A DNA stretch of 64,000 nucleotides, taken from assembly GCF_900108275.1 (NCBI RefSeq), contig NZ_FNVD01000003.1, forward strand, positions 62,001-126,000, written 5' to 3'. The number at the start of each line of letters is the position of its first letter. Position 1 is the first letter of the stretch. Source of the DNA: Jhaorihella thermophila (GTDB taxonomy: Bacteria > Pseudomonadota > Alphaproteobacteria > Rhodobacterales > Rhodobacteraceae). The notes beneath the pieces are model-generated. The model made no database searches, had not been told where the DNA came from, and was given only the letters and a program-made list of their open reading frames with translations. Below, one piece after another: positions 1-7,626 of this stretch. Made by a program: the position numbers and the translations under genes.

Positions 1-1
1 G

Positions 2-709
2 GGCACCATCGCCGCGCTGATCATGGAACCGATCCTGGGTGCGGGCGGGGTGATCGTGCCGCATGAATCCTTCATGCCCGGCGTGCGCGAGATCTGCGAC
101 CGCCACGGCATCCTGCTGATCGCCGACGAGGTGATCACCGCCTTCGGCCGCACCGGCGACTGGACCGGGTCGCGCCACTGGGGGGTCAAGCCCGACATGA
201 TGACCACCGCCAAGGCGATCACCAACGGCTATTTCCCCTTCGGCGCGGTGATGATCTCGGACGCAGTCGCAGAAGTGTTCGAAGGTGACGAAACCGGCGC
301 GGCGGCGATCGGCCACGGATACACCTATTCCGGCCATCCGGTGGGCGCGGCGGCGGCGCTGGCCTGTCTCGAGGAGACCCGGCGCCTGAACGTTCCCGAA
401 AACGCTGCCGCGCGGGGCCGGCAGATCTACGAAGGCCTGCTTGCGCTCAAGGAAAAATACGACATCATCGGCGACGTGCGCGGCGGGCACGGGCTGATGA
501 GCGCGCTGGAACTGGTCAGCGATCCGGTCGCCAAGACGCCGATCGACAAGCAGACCATCGCCACCGTCCACGAAACCACCTATCGCGCCGGGGCGATGGT
601 GCGCATGTCGGGCCACAATATCATGATGTCGCCGCCGCTGGTGCTGACCGAAGAGGACGTGAACGTGATCCTGACCGCGCTGGACGCAGGCTTTGCCGCG
701 GTGAGCTGA
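2..709 (+). CDS. Class-III (PLP-dependent) aminotransferase, C-terminal part
   Basis: The gene enters from the left edge, so only the last 235 codons are present and the true start is outside the window. The visible part has the PLP-binding half of a class-III aminotransferase: the ADEVITAFGRTG stretch that stacks on PLP, the Schiff-base lysine in TTAKAITNGYFPFGAV, the YTYSGHPVGAAAALA loop and the small C-terminal domain. This family moves an amino group from an omega-amine or amino acid to a 2-oxo acid. Orientation is opposite to the next four genes, but the neighbouring glutamine-synthetase-like ligase, P450 and amidotransferase suggest the substrate is an amine or its breakdown product. 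The family is certain; the substrate is not readable from the sequence. Confidence 0.9.
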   Translation, partial: GTIAALIMEPILGAGGVIVPHESFMPGVREICDRHGILLIADEVITAFGRTGDWTGSRHWGVKPDMMTTAKAITNGYFPFGAVMISDAVAEVFEGDETGAAAIGHGYTYSGHPVGAAAALACLEETRRLNVPENAAARGRQIYEGLLALKEKYDIIGDVRGGHGLMSALELVSDPVAKTPIDKQTIATVHETTYRAGAMVRMSGHNIMMSPPLVLTEEDVNVILTALDAGFAAVS

Positions 710-731
710 CCACGGCGACGATGGAAGGGGG

Positions 732-1427
732 CTAGTCCCCCTTCACGCAGGTCCAGACCGTGCGGGTGGATGTCTCGTCCACCCGCACGAACCCGGCCTG
801 ACGCAGAATGGTCTTGCATTCGCGCATGCCCTCGACACCATAGGCTTCGGGGTGGAATTCGATCACGATGGCGCGGAACGGGCTCAGATCGGCGTGGCGC
901 AACAGGTCGAGCTCTCCGCCCTCGATATCCATTACCAGAACCGTGGGCGAAAGCGCCGCGCAGGTTTCGGCGAAATCCGCGGTCGGCACCTGCACCACCT
1001 CGCGCGCGCGGCCGTCGCGGTCGATCAGGGACGAGCCCAGATAGCTGCTGCGGACATGAAACGGCACGGTGTCGGGACGGTCGGGAGCGCTCATCAGCAC
1101 CACGTTGCGCACGCCGATCCGGTCGGTCAGACCGTTTGCACGGTAAAGCCGTTCGATGGTCGGGATCAAGGCGGGGTTGGCCTCGAAGGCATGCACGGCG
1201 CGCGGCCGCGCGTTGAGCGCGATCACCCCGCCCACCACGCCGATCCCCGCGCCGATTTCCAGCACCACGTCGTCGGCGCCCACCACATCCAGGGCGCCGG
1301 CGATTTCCTGCCCCTCATAGCGGGCCGCATTGATCCGCCTGATGCGGGTTTCGTTCAGGAACGGCGAGGCCGGCACCTTGAGCCCCAGGCATTCCGCCGC
1401 GATCTCCGTCTGCGTTTCTGCTGTCAC
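732..1427 (-). CDS. FkbM family methyltransferase
   Basis: SAM-dependent methyltransferase of the FkbM type. Motif I of the Rossmann fold is VLEIGAGIGVVGGVIA, followed by the acidic residue of HAFEANPALIPTIERL. The later VLVMDIEGGE strand is the usual FkbM signature. I place the start at a GTG (1427), which has AAAGGGCAGGGCA just upstream; an ATG at 1460 and one further up are possible but have poorer ribosome sites, and the extra N-terminal residues are basic and unconserved-looking. It is the last gene of the minus-strand run P450, ligase, ferredoxin, FkbM, with about 125 bases separating it from the ferredoxin, so co-transcription is plausible but not sure. FkbM proteins usually O-methylate sugars or natural products; the acceptor here is unknown. 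Confidence 0.82.
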   Translation of the reverse strand: MTAETQTEIAAECLGLKVPASPFLNETRIRRINAARYEGQEIAGALDVVGADDVVLEIGAGIGVVGGVIALNARPRAVHAFEANPALIPTIERLYRANGLTDRIGVRNVVLMSAPDRPDTVPFHVRSSYLGSSLIDRDGRAREVVQVPTADFAETCAALSPTVLVMDIEGGELDLLRHADLSPFRAIVIEFHPEAYGVEGMRECKTILRQAGFVRVDETSTRTVWTCVKGD

Positions 1428-1551
1428 TGCCCTGCCCTTTCGCGCCGTTTTGTCCCGCATCCTGCGCAGGTCCAGGCGCGAAGGCAAGACCGGTCGCGCG
1501 CCGCCCCGGCCCAAACGCCGGGGGCGAGGCCGGACGGCATCGCGTCGCGGA

Positions 1552-1866
1552 TCAGGTTTCGGGCACGATCAGCACCAGCCCGTCGAGTTCGGGCGATGCC
1601 TCGATCTGGCAGCTCAACCGACTTTCGGGGCGGCGTGCGCCCTCGGCGATGTCGAGCATCGCGTCTTCCATGTCCTCGGGGGTGCCGGTTGCCTCGCGCC
1701 AGGCCGGATCGACATAGACATGGCAGGTGGCGCAGCTGAGGCACCCGCCGCATTCGCCAATGATGCCGGGGACGTTGTTGGCCACCGCCGCCTGCATCAT
1801 GTTCATGCCCTCTTCCACCTCGGCGGTGATCTCGCCCCCGTCGGGCAGCTTCCAGGTAACCTTCAT
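1552..1866 (-). CDS. [2Fe-2S] ferredoxin, putidaredoxin/adrenodoxin type
   Basis: A 104-residue soluble electron carrier. Three cluster ligands lie in ECGGCLSCATCHVYV (C-x5-C-x2-C spacing) and the fourth is the Cys in SRLSCQIEASPEL, the pattern of P450-type and Isc-type [2Fe-2S] ferredoxins. The start ATG is preceded by GAGGAAGAGCG and lies 9 bases after the stop of the glutamine-synthetase-like gene, so the two are almost certainly translated from one message. The P450 two genes upstream is the obvious electron acceptor. No ferredoxin reductase is encoded in this cluster, so reducing power must come from a reductase elsewhere in the genome. Confidence 0.93.
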   Translation of the reverse strand: MKVTWKLPDGGEITAEVEEGMNMMQAAVANNVPGIIGECGGCLSCATCHVYVDPAWREATGTPEDMEDAMLDIAEGARRPESRLSCQIEASPELDGLVLIVPET

Positions 1867-1875
1867 CGCTCTTCC

Positions 1876-3165
1876 TCAGATGAAATAGACATAGAAATCG
1901 CGCAGCGCGTCGCCTTCCAGATCGCGGGTCTTCTGGACTTCCTTCTTCTTCATGAAGACATGGTTGGCGACGAGCTCCTCGCCCACCGCCTGTGCCAGTT
2001 CGGTGTCGCGTTCGAGATCGGCGACCGCGCCCTTGAGATCCACCGCGGCACCTTCGCGCGCGTCGGTGCGTTCGAATCCATCGCCGGTTTCCATGGGCGG
2101 CAGGGGATGGCCGTTTTCCACCCCCAGCCGCGCGGCATGCAACACCGCCGCGACCGCCGTGTAGGGGTTGGCCGAGGCATCCGCCATCCGGTGCTCCAGC
2201 CGCGCCTTGGCGCCGCCCTCGCCGCTGATGCGTGTGGTGACGTTGCGGTGATCGCCGCCCCAGTTGCGCCAGTAGCCCGAAAGCGACCCCGGCTGCAGCC
2301 GCATGTAGGAATTGGCCGTCGGCGCGATCAGCCCGGCAAGCCCCTTGTGGTGATGGATCAGCCCGGCCAGGCAGCCGCGGGCCAGATCGTTCATGTGCTC
2401 GGGCCCTCCCTTGGGGCCGGAGCTCAGCGCATTGCCGCCCGACGCGTCGGTGAAGGAAAAGTTGATGTGCATGCCCGACCCGCCGGCCTCGGGGATCGGC
2501 TTGGGCATGAAGGTCAGCACGATCCCGTATTCCAGCGCGATCTCGCGCGCCATCAGGCGGAACAGCACGATATCGTCCACCGCCTTGACCGCGTCGTCAA
2601 AGGTCAGGGTGTATTCGAACTGCGGGCTGTCATATTCCGCCGTGATCATGTCCAGCGAAAAGCCCAGCCGGTCGGCCATCTGCCAGATCCGGTCATTGAA
2701 CCGCAGCGGGTCGGAAAACGGCCCCGTGCCATAGACCACGCCGCCCGGCGCGTCATAGGGCACCAGCTCGCCGTTCTCGTTGGCCTGCAGGGCAAAGGCC
2801 TCCAGCTCGATCCCGACCTTCGGCGTCAGGCCCTTCTCCTCCCACGCCGCGACGGCGCGTTTCAGCGCGCCACGCGGGCACAAGGGAAGCGGCGCGCCGT
2901 CATCGTCGTAGAGATCGCCCAGCACGATCCGGGTCGAGGCGTCCCAGCTTTCGCGGATGTCGTCATGGATCCAGACCAGTTCCATGTCGGGCAGGCCCTG
3001 ATAGGTCATGGCGCCCGGCGCGTTCAGCAGGTCCTTGTCGTAATGCACGCCAAAGGTCGAGCGGCAAAACCGCGTGCTGCCATCCCCGATCTTGGAATGC
3101 GGCAGATACTTGCCGCGCATGATCGACAGATGATCGCAGAACAGCACGCGAAGGCGGTCTTTCAT
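1876..3165 (-). CDS. Glutamine synthetase family ligase (gamma-glutamylamine synthetase-like)
   Basis: A 429-residue member of the glutamine synthetase superfamily, which activates the gamma-carboxyl of glutamate with ATP and joins it to ammonia or an amine. Catalytic-domain landmarks are GIELEAFAL (metal ligands), GSGMHINFSF (ammonia/ATP site), NSYMRLQPG and RLEHRMADASANPY. I chose the ATG at 3165 because AGGGAGG lies nine bases upstream; the ATG at 3174 would directly abut that site. The sequence reads as the GlnT/PuuA-like branch rather than housekeeping GlnA: no adenylylation-site tyrosine context is recognisable. With a ferredoxin, a P450, an aminotransferase and a class-I amidotransferase around it, a role in making a gamma-glutamyl amide of an amine substrate is the best inference. 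Confidence 0.88.
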   Translation of the reverse strand: MKDRLRVLFCDHLSIMRGKYLPHSKIGDGSTRFCRSTFGVHYDKDLLNAPGAMTYQGLPDMELVWIHDDIRESWDASTRIVLGDLYDDDGAPLPLCPRGALKRAVAAWEEKGLTPKVGIELEAFALQANENGELVPYDAPGGVVYGTGPFSDPLRFNDRIWQMADRLGFSLDMITAEYDSPQFEYTLTFDDAVKAVDDIVLFRLMAREIALEYGIVLTFMPKPIPEAGGSGMHINFSFTDASGGNALSSGPKGGPEHMNDLARGCLAGLIHHHKGLAGLIAPTANSYMRLQPGSLSGYWRNWGGDHRNVTTRISGEGGAKARLEHRMADASANPYTAVAAVLHAARLGVENGHPLPPMETGDGFERTDAREGAAVDLKGAVADLERDTELAQAVGEELVANHVFMKKKEVQKTRDLEGDALRDFYVYFI

Positions 3166-3207
3166 TCCGTGCATCCTCCCTGTTGCCGCGGGCCTCCTCT
3201 GCCGGCG

Positions 3208-3239
3208 CGGCATTATTAACTTGTTTACATATCAGCCAA
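3208..3239 (-). promoter_or_regulatory. Putative promoter and operator of the glutamine-synthetase-like gene
   Basis: An AT-rich patch in GC-rich surroundings. Read on the minus strand, a -35-like TTGGCT (3234-3239) is followed after 16 bases by AATAAT (3212-3217). The spacer carries ATATGTAAACAA (3221-3232), which recurs exactly in front of the amidotransferase gene. A box between -35 and -10 is a typical repressor position. Inferred from sequence only. Confidence 0.5.
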
Positions 3240-3246
3240 GCGCGGA

Positions 3247-4506
3247 TCAGGCCAGCCGCACCGTAACCGGAAGCTCCTTGATTCCGCCAACGAAGTTCGA
3301 CCGCAGGAACCTGTGCGGGCCGGCCGGTTCGATGGACCTGATCCGCTTGACCAGTTCCTGAAACAGCACCCGCACCTCGAGCCGCGCCAGCCACATGCCC
3401 AGGCAGACATGCGGCCCGCCCTGGCCGAAACTCAGATGCCGGTTCGGGCTGCGCCGCAGGTTCACGCGGAATGGGTCGTCGAACACGGTTTCGTCGCGGT
3501 TGGCCGAGGCGAACCAGTAGAGTACCTTGTCGCCCGCGCGGATGGTCTTGCCGTGCATCTCGAAATCCCGCGTCGCGGTGCGCCGGAAATAAAGCGCGGG
3601 CGTGGCCCAGCGGATGATCTCGTCGGGCGCGGTTTCCCAGATGTCGCCACCTTCCTGCATCTGGCCCAGCAGTTCCGGCTGGTGGCACAGCGCCTGAATG
3701 CCCGCGGCGATGGAATAGCGCGTGGTGTCGTTCCCCGCCGCCACCAGAAGGCAGAAGAAATTGCGGAACTCGGTGTCCGAAATGACGGAACCATCCTTGG
3801 CCGGTTCGCGGATCAGGTGCAGCACGCCGGACGTGTCGCCTTCGCGCTCCTTCCGCGCCATCAGTTCCTTGGCATAGGCATAAAGCTCGGCGCCAGCGGG
3901 CGAATTGAACGGCATCATGCGGAATTCGTCGGTGTCCATCTTGTCAAGGACATGGCTGGTGAAATCCGGGTCAGTGTTGGCAATCAGCGCGTCTCCCTTC
4001 TCCACCAACCACGGCAGATCCTCGTCGGGCAACCCCACCACCCGCCCCAGCATCCGCATGGGCAGTTGCCGAGCAATTTCCTTGGTGGCGTCGAAGGTTT
4101 CCTTCTCCAGCGCCTGATCCAGGATCGTGTCGCACAGCGCGCGAATGTCCTCTTCGTATTGGGCCATGACGGTCTTGGAAAAGGCCCGGACTAGTTTCAT
4201 CCGGGTCCGTGTGTGCTCGGGCGGGTCGGTCTCCTGAAAGGTGCGGCGGGCGAGGTATTCCTCGTAGGACTGGTCCTCCATCCGGATGCCACGCGCCGAC
4301 GAGAATACCTCGGTATTGCGGTTCATTTCCAGGATGTCGGCATGCCGGGTGACCGACCAGAAATCCTGGCCCTGCGGGTATTCGGTCCAGTGCAGGGGAT
4401 CCTCGCGCCTCAGCCGGGCAAAGGTATTGTGCGGCGGGCCGTTCAGAAAGGTGTCGTGGCTGGTCAGATCGGCATGGCCGTCATCGGTGGGTGTCCAGAC
4501 CGTCAT
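3247..4506 (-). CDS. Cytochrome P450 (class I, ferredoxin-dependent)
   Basis: A 419-residue soluble bacterial P450. The I-helix oxygen-activation motif is VAAGNDTTR, the K-helix ExxR is in DEIIRWATP, and the heme loop is FGQGGPHVCLGMWLAR with Cys368 as the axial ligand. The heme loop has an extra residue relative to the common FGxGxHxCxG form (FGQGGPHVC). The ATG at 4506 has GGAAGAGGAAAC in front; the long upstream extension of this frame overlaps the divergent gene and is not coding. It is the first gene of the minus-strand run, followed 81 bases later by the ligase and then the ferredoxin, its probable electron donor. Expected chemistry is hydroxylation, possibly leading to N- or C-dealkylation, of the gamma-glutamylated amine; this is inference from context. 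Confidence 0.95.
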   Translation of the reverse strand: MTVWTPTDDGHADLTSHDTFLNGPPHNTFARLRREDPLHWTEYPQGQDFWSVTRHADILEMNRNTEVFSSARGIRMEDQSYEEYLARRTFQETDPPEHTRTRMKLVRAFSKTVMAQYEEDIRALCDTILDQALEKETFDATKEIARQLPMRMLGRVVGLPDEDLPWLVEKGDALIANTDPDFTSHVLDKMDTDEFRMMPFNSPAGAELYAYAKELMARKEREGDTSGVLHLIREPAKDGSVISDTEFRNFFCLLVAAGNDTTRYSIAAGIQALCHQPELLGQMQEGGDIWETAPDEIIRWATPALYFRRTATRDFEMHGKTIRAGDKVLYWFASANRDETVFDDPFRVNLRRSPNRHLSFGQGGPHVCLGMWLARLEVRVLFQELVKRIRSIEPAGPHRFLRSNFVGGIKELPVTVRLA

Positions 4507-4526
4507 GTTTCCTCTTCCCCCGTCTG

Positions 4527-4568
4527 TTAACATGTGTATATTATCTGGTATCATAAATATGTAAACAA
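4527..4568. promoter_or_regulatory. Divergent P450/amidotransferase promoter with repeated operator-like boxes
   Basis: The 81-base gap between the divergent P450 and amidotransferase genes is strongly AT-rich. On the minus strand, TTGTTT (4563-4568), a 17-base spacer and GATAAT (4540-4545) make a good promoter for the P450. On the plus strand ATATGTAAACAA (4557-4568) exactly repeats the box seen upstream of the ligase gene and overlaps the P450 -35. A weaker relative, ATATACACATGTTAAC on the minus strand (4527-4542), lies downstream of the P450 -10. Together they suggest that one regulator controls the whole cluster. Confidence 0.55.
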
Positions 4569-4587
4569 AAAATATCGGTATAAACTC

Positions 4588-5304
4588 ATGCATCTCGCGA
4601 TCCTGATGACGAACACGGACGAAAGCGCCTTTGCCCAGCGCCACCCCAGGGATGGCGAGAAGTTCACCGATCTGGTGCAACGCGTCCGCCCCGGTTGGAC
4701 CACGGAGGTTTTCCCGGTCAAGGACGGCGTGTTCCCCGAAACGCTGGAGCCTTTCGACGGCGCGATGATCACCGGCAGCCCGGCCTCGGTGAACAGCGGC
4801 GCGGAATGGACCGCACGGCTGTTCGACCTGATTCGCGAGTTGCATTCCGGGGCCTTTCCCATCTTCGGGGCGTGCTTCGGTCATCAAGCGATCGCTGTGG
4901 CGCTCGGCGGGCGCGTGAGCCCCAGCCCGGGCGGCTGGGTGCACGGGCTGACGCGAAACGAAATCCTTGTCCGGCGCGACTGGATGCGGGATCTGCCGGA
5001 GGAGGTTAACCTCTACGCCAGCCACGCCGAACAAGTGCTGGAGCCCCCGGCCGAAGCGGACATCCTGGCCCGGTCCGAAGGCTGTCCGATCTCGGGGATG
5101 GCGTTCGGCCGTCACATCTACACCACGCAGCACCACCCAGAGATGACGCATGACTTCATCCTCGCGCTGACGGAAGAAATGGCCGGGATACTCGGACCGG
5201 ATCTGACCAGGCAAGCTCTGACGACGCTTCAAGAGCGCTCGGACATGGACGCCTTTGCGGAAAGCGTGGCGAAGTTCTTCGAGCAGGCAAGAGAAGAGAG
5301 CTGA
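4588..5304 (+). CDS. Type 1 glutamine amidotransferase-like hydrolase
   Basis: A 238-residue class-I (triad) glutamine amidotransferase domain standing alone. The nucleophile is Cys96 in FGACFGHQAIA, and His183/Glu185 in QHHPEM complete the triad. The oxyanion strand is MITGSPASVNS. The fold is the GMP-synthase-type domain, but no synthetase domain is attached, so it probably hydrolyses a gamma-glutamyl bond as PuuD-like enzymes do. It is transcribed away from the P450 from a shared AT-rich region. The ATG at 4588 has no clear Shine-Dalgarno site; in-frame ATGs further upstream lie in the promoter and were rejected. In context it would release glutamate from a gamma-glutamyl intermediate. The specific substrate is unknown. 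Confidence 0.85.
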   Translation: MHLAILMTNTDESAFAQRHPRDGEKFTDLVQRVRPGWTTEVFPVKDGVFPETLEPFDGAMITGSPASVNSGAEWTARLFDLIRELHSGAFPIFGACFGHQAIAVALGGRVSPSPGGWVHGLTRNEILVRRDWMRDLPEEVNLYASHAEQVLEPPAEADILARSEGCPISGMAFGRHIYTTQHHPEMTHDFILALTEEMAGILGPDLTRQALTTLQERSDMDAFAESVAKFFEQAREES

Positions 5305-5331
5305 AATCGCGACGGCTCGCGCCGCCGCGAT

Positions 5332-5403
5332 GCCTCCGGCGGGGGTATTTGGAACCAGAAAGAAGACCAGTGAGTCCCTGCTTCTTTCTGGTCAAAAATA
5401 CCC
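5332..5403. terminator. Long imperfect hairpin between convergent genes
   Basis: Two 23-base arms, 5343-5365 and 5381-5403, are reverse complements with three mismatches and a 15-base loop. The element sits between the convergent amidotransferase and GntR genes and could terminate both transcripts. Its left part (TGCCTCCGGCGGGGGTATTT) matches the start of the intergenic repeat found at 59297-59329. Confidence 0.55.
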
Positions 5404-5441
5404 AAATCCCGCGGTTTTCGCGGGCACTGGCGCGGGCGGGA

Positions 5442-6092
5442 TCAGCCCAGCGCGGCCAGAAGATCCATCACCGTTACCTGATCGAACTGGACATGGGCGA
5501 TCATCGCGGCTTCCGCTTCTTCGCGGCGATGATCGGAGATCAGCGTGGCAATCTCGCGGTGTTCGTGGGCCGAGGCGGCGATCGCGCCGGGATAGCGGTA
5601 GCGGACGCGGTAATAGGCCATCAGCTTGCGCACGTTGGTCTTGATCATGTCGAGCAGAAACGGATTGCCCGCGCCGAGCGCCACGACCTCGTGAAAGCGC
5701 AGGTTGAGCTGATAATAGGCTTCGGGATCGGCGTCGCCCTTGTCGCGGGCGTGCAGTTCGCAGGCCTGAACGGCGGCTTCGAGCTCTTCGGCAAGCGGCG
5801 GAGACAGACGGCGCGCAGCCAGCCCGGCGGCCTGGCCTTCCAGCCGGGCGTGAACCTCGAGGATGGCCAGGAATTCCTCGAGCGTGGGCTTGAACAGCAC
5901 CGCCCCTTTGCGCGGAAGGCGGCGGATCAGGCCGGCGGTTTCAAGCTGGATGAACGCCTCGCGTACCGGCGTGCGCGAGACACCGTGGGTTTCCATCAGC
6001 GGAGCCTCTTCGATCACGTCGCCGGGGTTCAGCCGCCCGCCGTCGATATCCGCAAGGATCGCGTTCAGAACCTGTTCCGTCTGTCCGGCCAT
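5442..6092 (-). CDS. GntR family transcriptional regulator, FCD (FadR/VanR-type) subfamily
   Basis: A 216-residue regulator. Residues about 1-70 form a winged helix-turn-helix (LNPGDVIEEAPLMETHGVSR, then TPVREAFIQLETAGLIRR). The all-helical FCD ligand domain follows, with histidines in FHEVV and HEHREI that in this family bind a metal near a carboxylate effector. The ATG at 6092 follows AAGGAACGGC. It is divergent from the exported cyclase gene (186 bases between starts), so it most likely controls that gene and the AhpD-like gene behind it. It is also convergent with the amidotransferase gene, and could be the regulator for the P450 cluster boxes; the sequence alone does not decide. Confidence 0.92.
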   Translation of the reverse strand: MAGQTEQVLNAILADIDGGRLNPGDVIEEAPLMETHGVSRTPVREAFIQLETAGLIRRLPRKGAVLFKPTLEEFLAILEVHARLEGQAAGLAARRLSPPLAEELEAAVQACELHARDKGDADPEAYYQLNLRFHEVVALGAGNPFLLDMIKTNVRKLMAYYRVRYRYPGAIAASAHEHREIATLISDHRREEAEAAMIAHVQFDQVTVMDLLAALG

Positions 6093-6278
6093 GCCGTTCC
6101 TTTCTGCCTCTGACGGTGCCGAAGGTAGGCGGTCGGTTCGGGCGGTGCAATCAGCGCGCAGGAAAACCTGTCCGTCGCCGCGCGGTTCCGTGCTATCGTG
6201 CCGGCATTGGCGGGCAGGCACGCCTGTCGGGCATTGCGAGCAACGATGATTGTCGAATGACGTTTCAGGGAGGAAATC

Positions 6279-7097
6279 ATGTGTGACATCTGCGTGATGA
6301 ACGCGGTGAAGGAACGGATGCTGTCCCGCCGCGACTTTTTCAAGGCCGGCGCGGCGGCGGTCGGGGCGGCGACGCTGGCCACGGCGGCAACGCCGCCGGC
6401 GATGGCCGCCGGGCATGGCGGAGTCGTGGACATGACCCACACCTACGACCCCGAATTCCCCACCTATTTCGGCGCGCCGGGCATCGCCGCCGAGCAGAAG
6501 TTCAACTTCAAGGAACACGGGTTCAACCTGTTCCAGCTGTCGCTGAACGAACATACCGGCACGCATATCGACGCGCCGCTGCATTTTTCCGCTGATGGCG
6601 CCAGCGTGGACGAGATCCCCGTGTCGGACCTCGTCGTGCCGCTGTGCGTGATCCACATCCACGAACGGGCCGCGTCGAACCCCGATTCCGAGGTCACGCC
6701 GGAAGACATCATGGCATGGATTTCGCGCAACGGCCCCATCCCCGACAAGGCCTGCGTGGCGATGCATTCTGGCTGGGACGCAAAGACCGCGACGCCGCAG
6801 TTCCGCAATGCCGACGACCAGGGCGTGATGCACTTCCCCGGCTTCCATATCGAGGCGACGCAGATGCTGCTGGAGGAAACCACCGCAGCCGCAATCGGCG
6901 TGGACACGCTGTCGCTGGACTACGGCGCCAGCAAGGACTTCAAGACCCATTACGCCTGGCTGCCTGCCGGACGCTATGGAATCGAGAACCTCAACAACCT
7001 CGCCAAGGTGCCCGAGGCCGGCGCGACTCTGGTGGTGGGCGCGCCGACGCATCGGGGCGGATCGGGCGGGCCGGCCCGCATCTTCGCCATGGTGTGA
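6279..7097 (+). CDS. Cyclase family protein (kynurenine formamidase-like metal hydrolase), Tat-exported
   Basis: A 272-residue protein of the cyclase (PF04199-type) family, metal-dependent hydrolases that include bacterial kynurenine formamidase. The metal-binding motif is HTGTHIDAPLHF, with a second histidine cluster in MHFPGFHIEA. The N terminus carries a twin-arginine signal (SRRDFFKAG, residues 16-24) followed by an alanine-rich hydrophobic stretch and a cleavage-like PAMAAG, so the folded enzyme is probably sent to the periplasm. An excellent ribosome site (GGGAGGAAATC) supports the start. It overlaps nothing and is followed one base after its stop by the AhpD-like gene. The natural substrate, perhaps a cyclic ester, imide or amide, is unknown. 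Confidence 0.88.
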   Translation: MCDICVMNAVKERMLSRRDFFKAGAAAVGAATLATAATPPAMAAGHGGVVDMTHTYDPEFPTYFGAPGIAAEQKFNFKEHGFNLFQLSLNEHTGTHIDAPLHFSADGASVDEIPVSDLVVPLCVIHIHERAASNPDSEVTPEDIMAWISRNGPIPDKACVAMHSGWDAKTATPQFRNADDQGVMHFPGFHIEATQMLLEETTAAAIGVDTLSLDYGASKDFKTHYAWLPAGRYGIENLNNLAKVPEAGATLVVGAPTHRGGSGGPARIFAMV

Positions 7098-7098
7098 C

Positions 7099-7506
7099 AT
7101 GGGAACCGTTCGCCTGTTGAGCGACGAAGAGGCCAGCGCCGAGGCGCTGGCCGTCTTCGACGAGATCCGCGCCGCGCGCGGCACCGATTACGTCAACAAT
7201 TTCTGGCGCGCGCTGGCGCATGACCCTGGTCTGCTGCGCGCGACATGGGATCGGCTCAGGGCCGTGATGGCCCCCGGCGCGCTGGATCCCCTGGTCAAGG
7301 AGTTGATCTATATCGCCGTCTCCACCGCCAATGGCTGCGAATACTGCGTGCATTCCCATACCGCCGCCGCCAGGGCGAAGGGCATGACCGCCGAGATGCA
7401 TGCCGAGCTTCTGGCGGTGATCGGCATGGCGGCGCAGACCAATGCGCTGGTGACCGGCCTTCAGACGCCGGTGGACGACATGTTCAAGGCCGATCAGGCG
7501 CCCTGA
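7099..7506 (+). CDS. Carboxymuconolactone decarboxylase/AhpD family protein
   Basis: A 135-residue all-helical protein with the AhpD signature CEYCVHSH (C-x2-C-x3-H), the redox-active pair and proton-relay histidine of alkylhydroperoxidase-like enzymes. Its ATG lies one base past the stop of the cyclase gene, so the two genes are translationally linked and probably act together. Members of this family act as peroxidases or as lactone decarboxylases; the conserved CxxC favours a thiol-dependent peroxidase or disulfide role. There is no signal peptide, so it is cytoplasmic, unlike its exported partner. Confidence 0.88.
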   Translation: MGTVRLLSDEEASAEALAVFDEIRAARGTDYVNNFWRALAHDPGLLRATWDRLRAVMAPGALDPLVKELIYIAVSTANGCEYCVHSHTAAARAKGMTAEMHAELLAVIGMAAQTNALVTGLQTPVDDMFKADQAP

Positions 7507-7626
7507 CGCTCGAGCCGTGCAGCGCGCGCAAATCCGGTATGTCGCGGAACCGCTGGAAAATTCTGCGCTGCGGCATATATCCACGCACCGAGGGAGGAAC
7601 GGACCACAACGAAGGACACCGATCCC

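Noticed and set aside
4507-5232. An N-terminal extension of the P450 frame of about 240 codons
   Set aside because: It would run through the divergent promoter and antisense to the amidotransferase gene. The ATG at 4506 has a good ribosome site and gives a normal P450 length.
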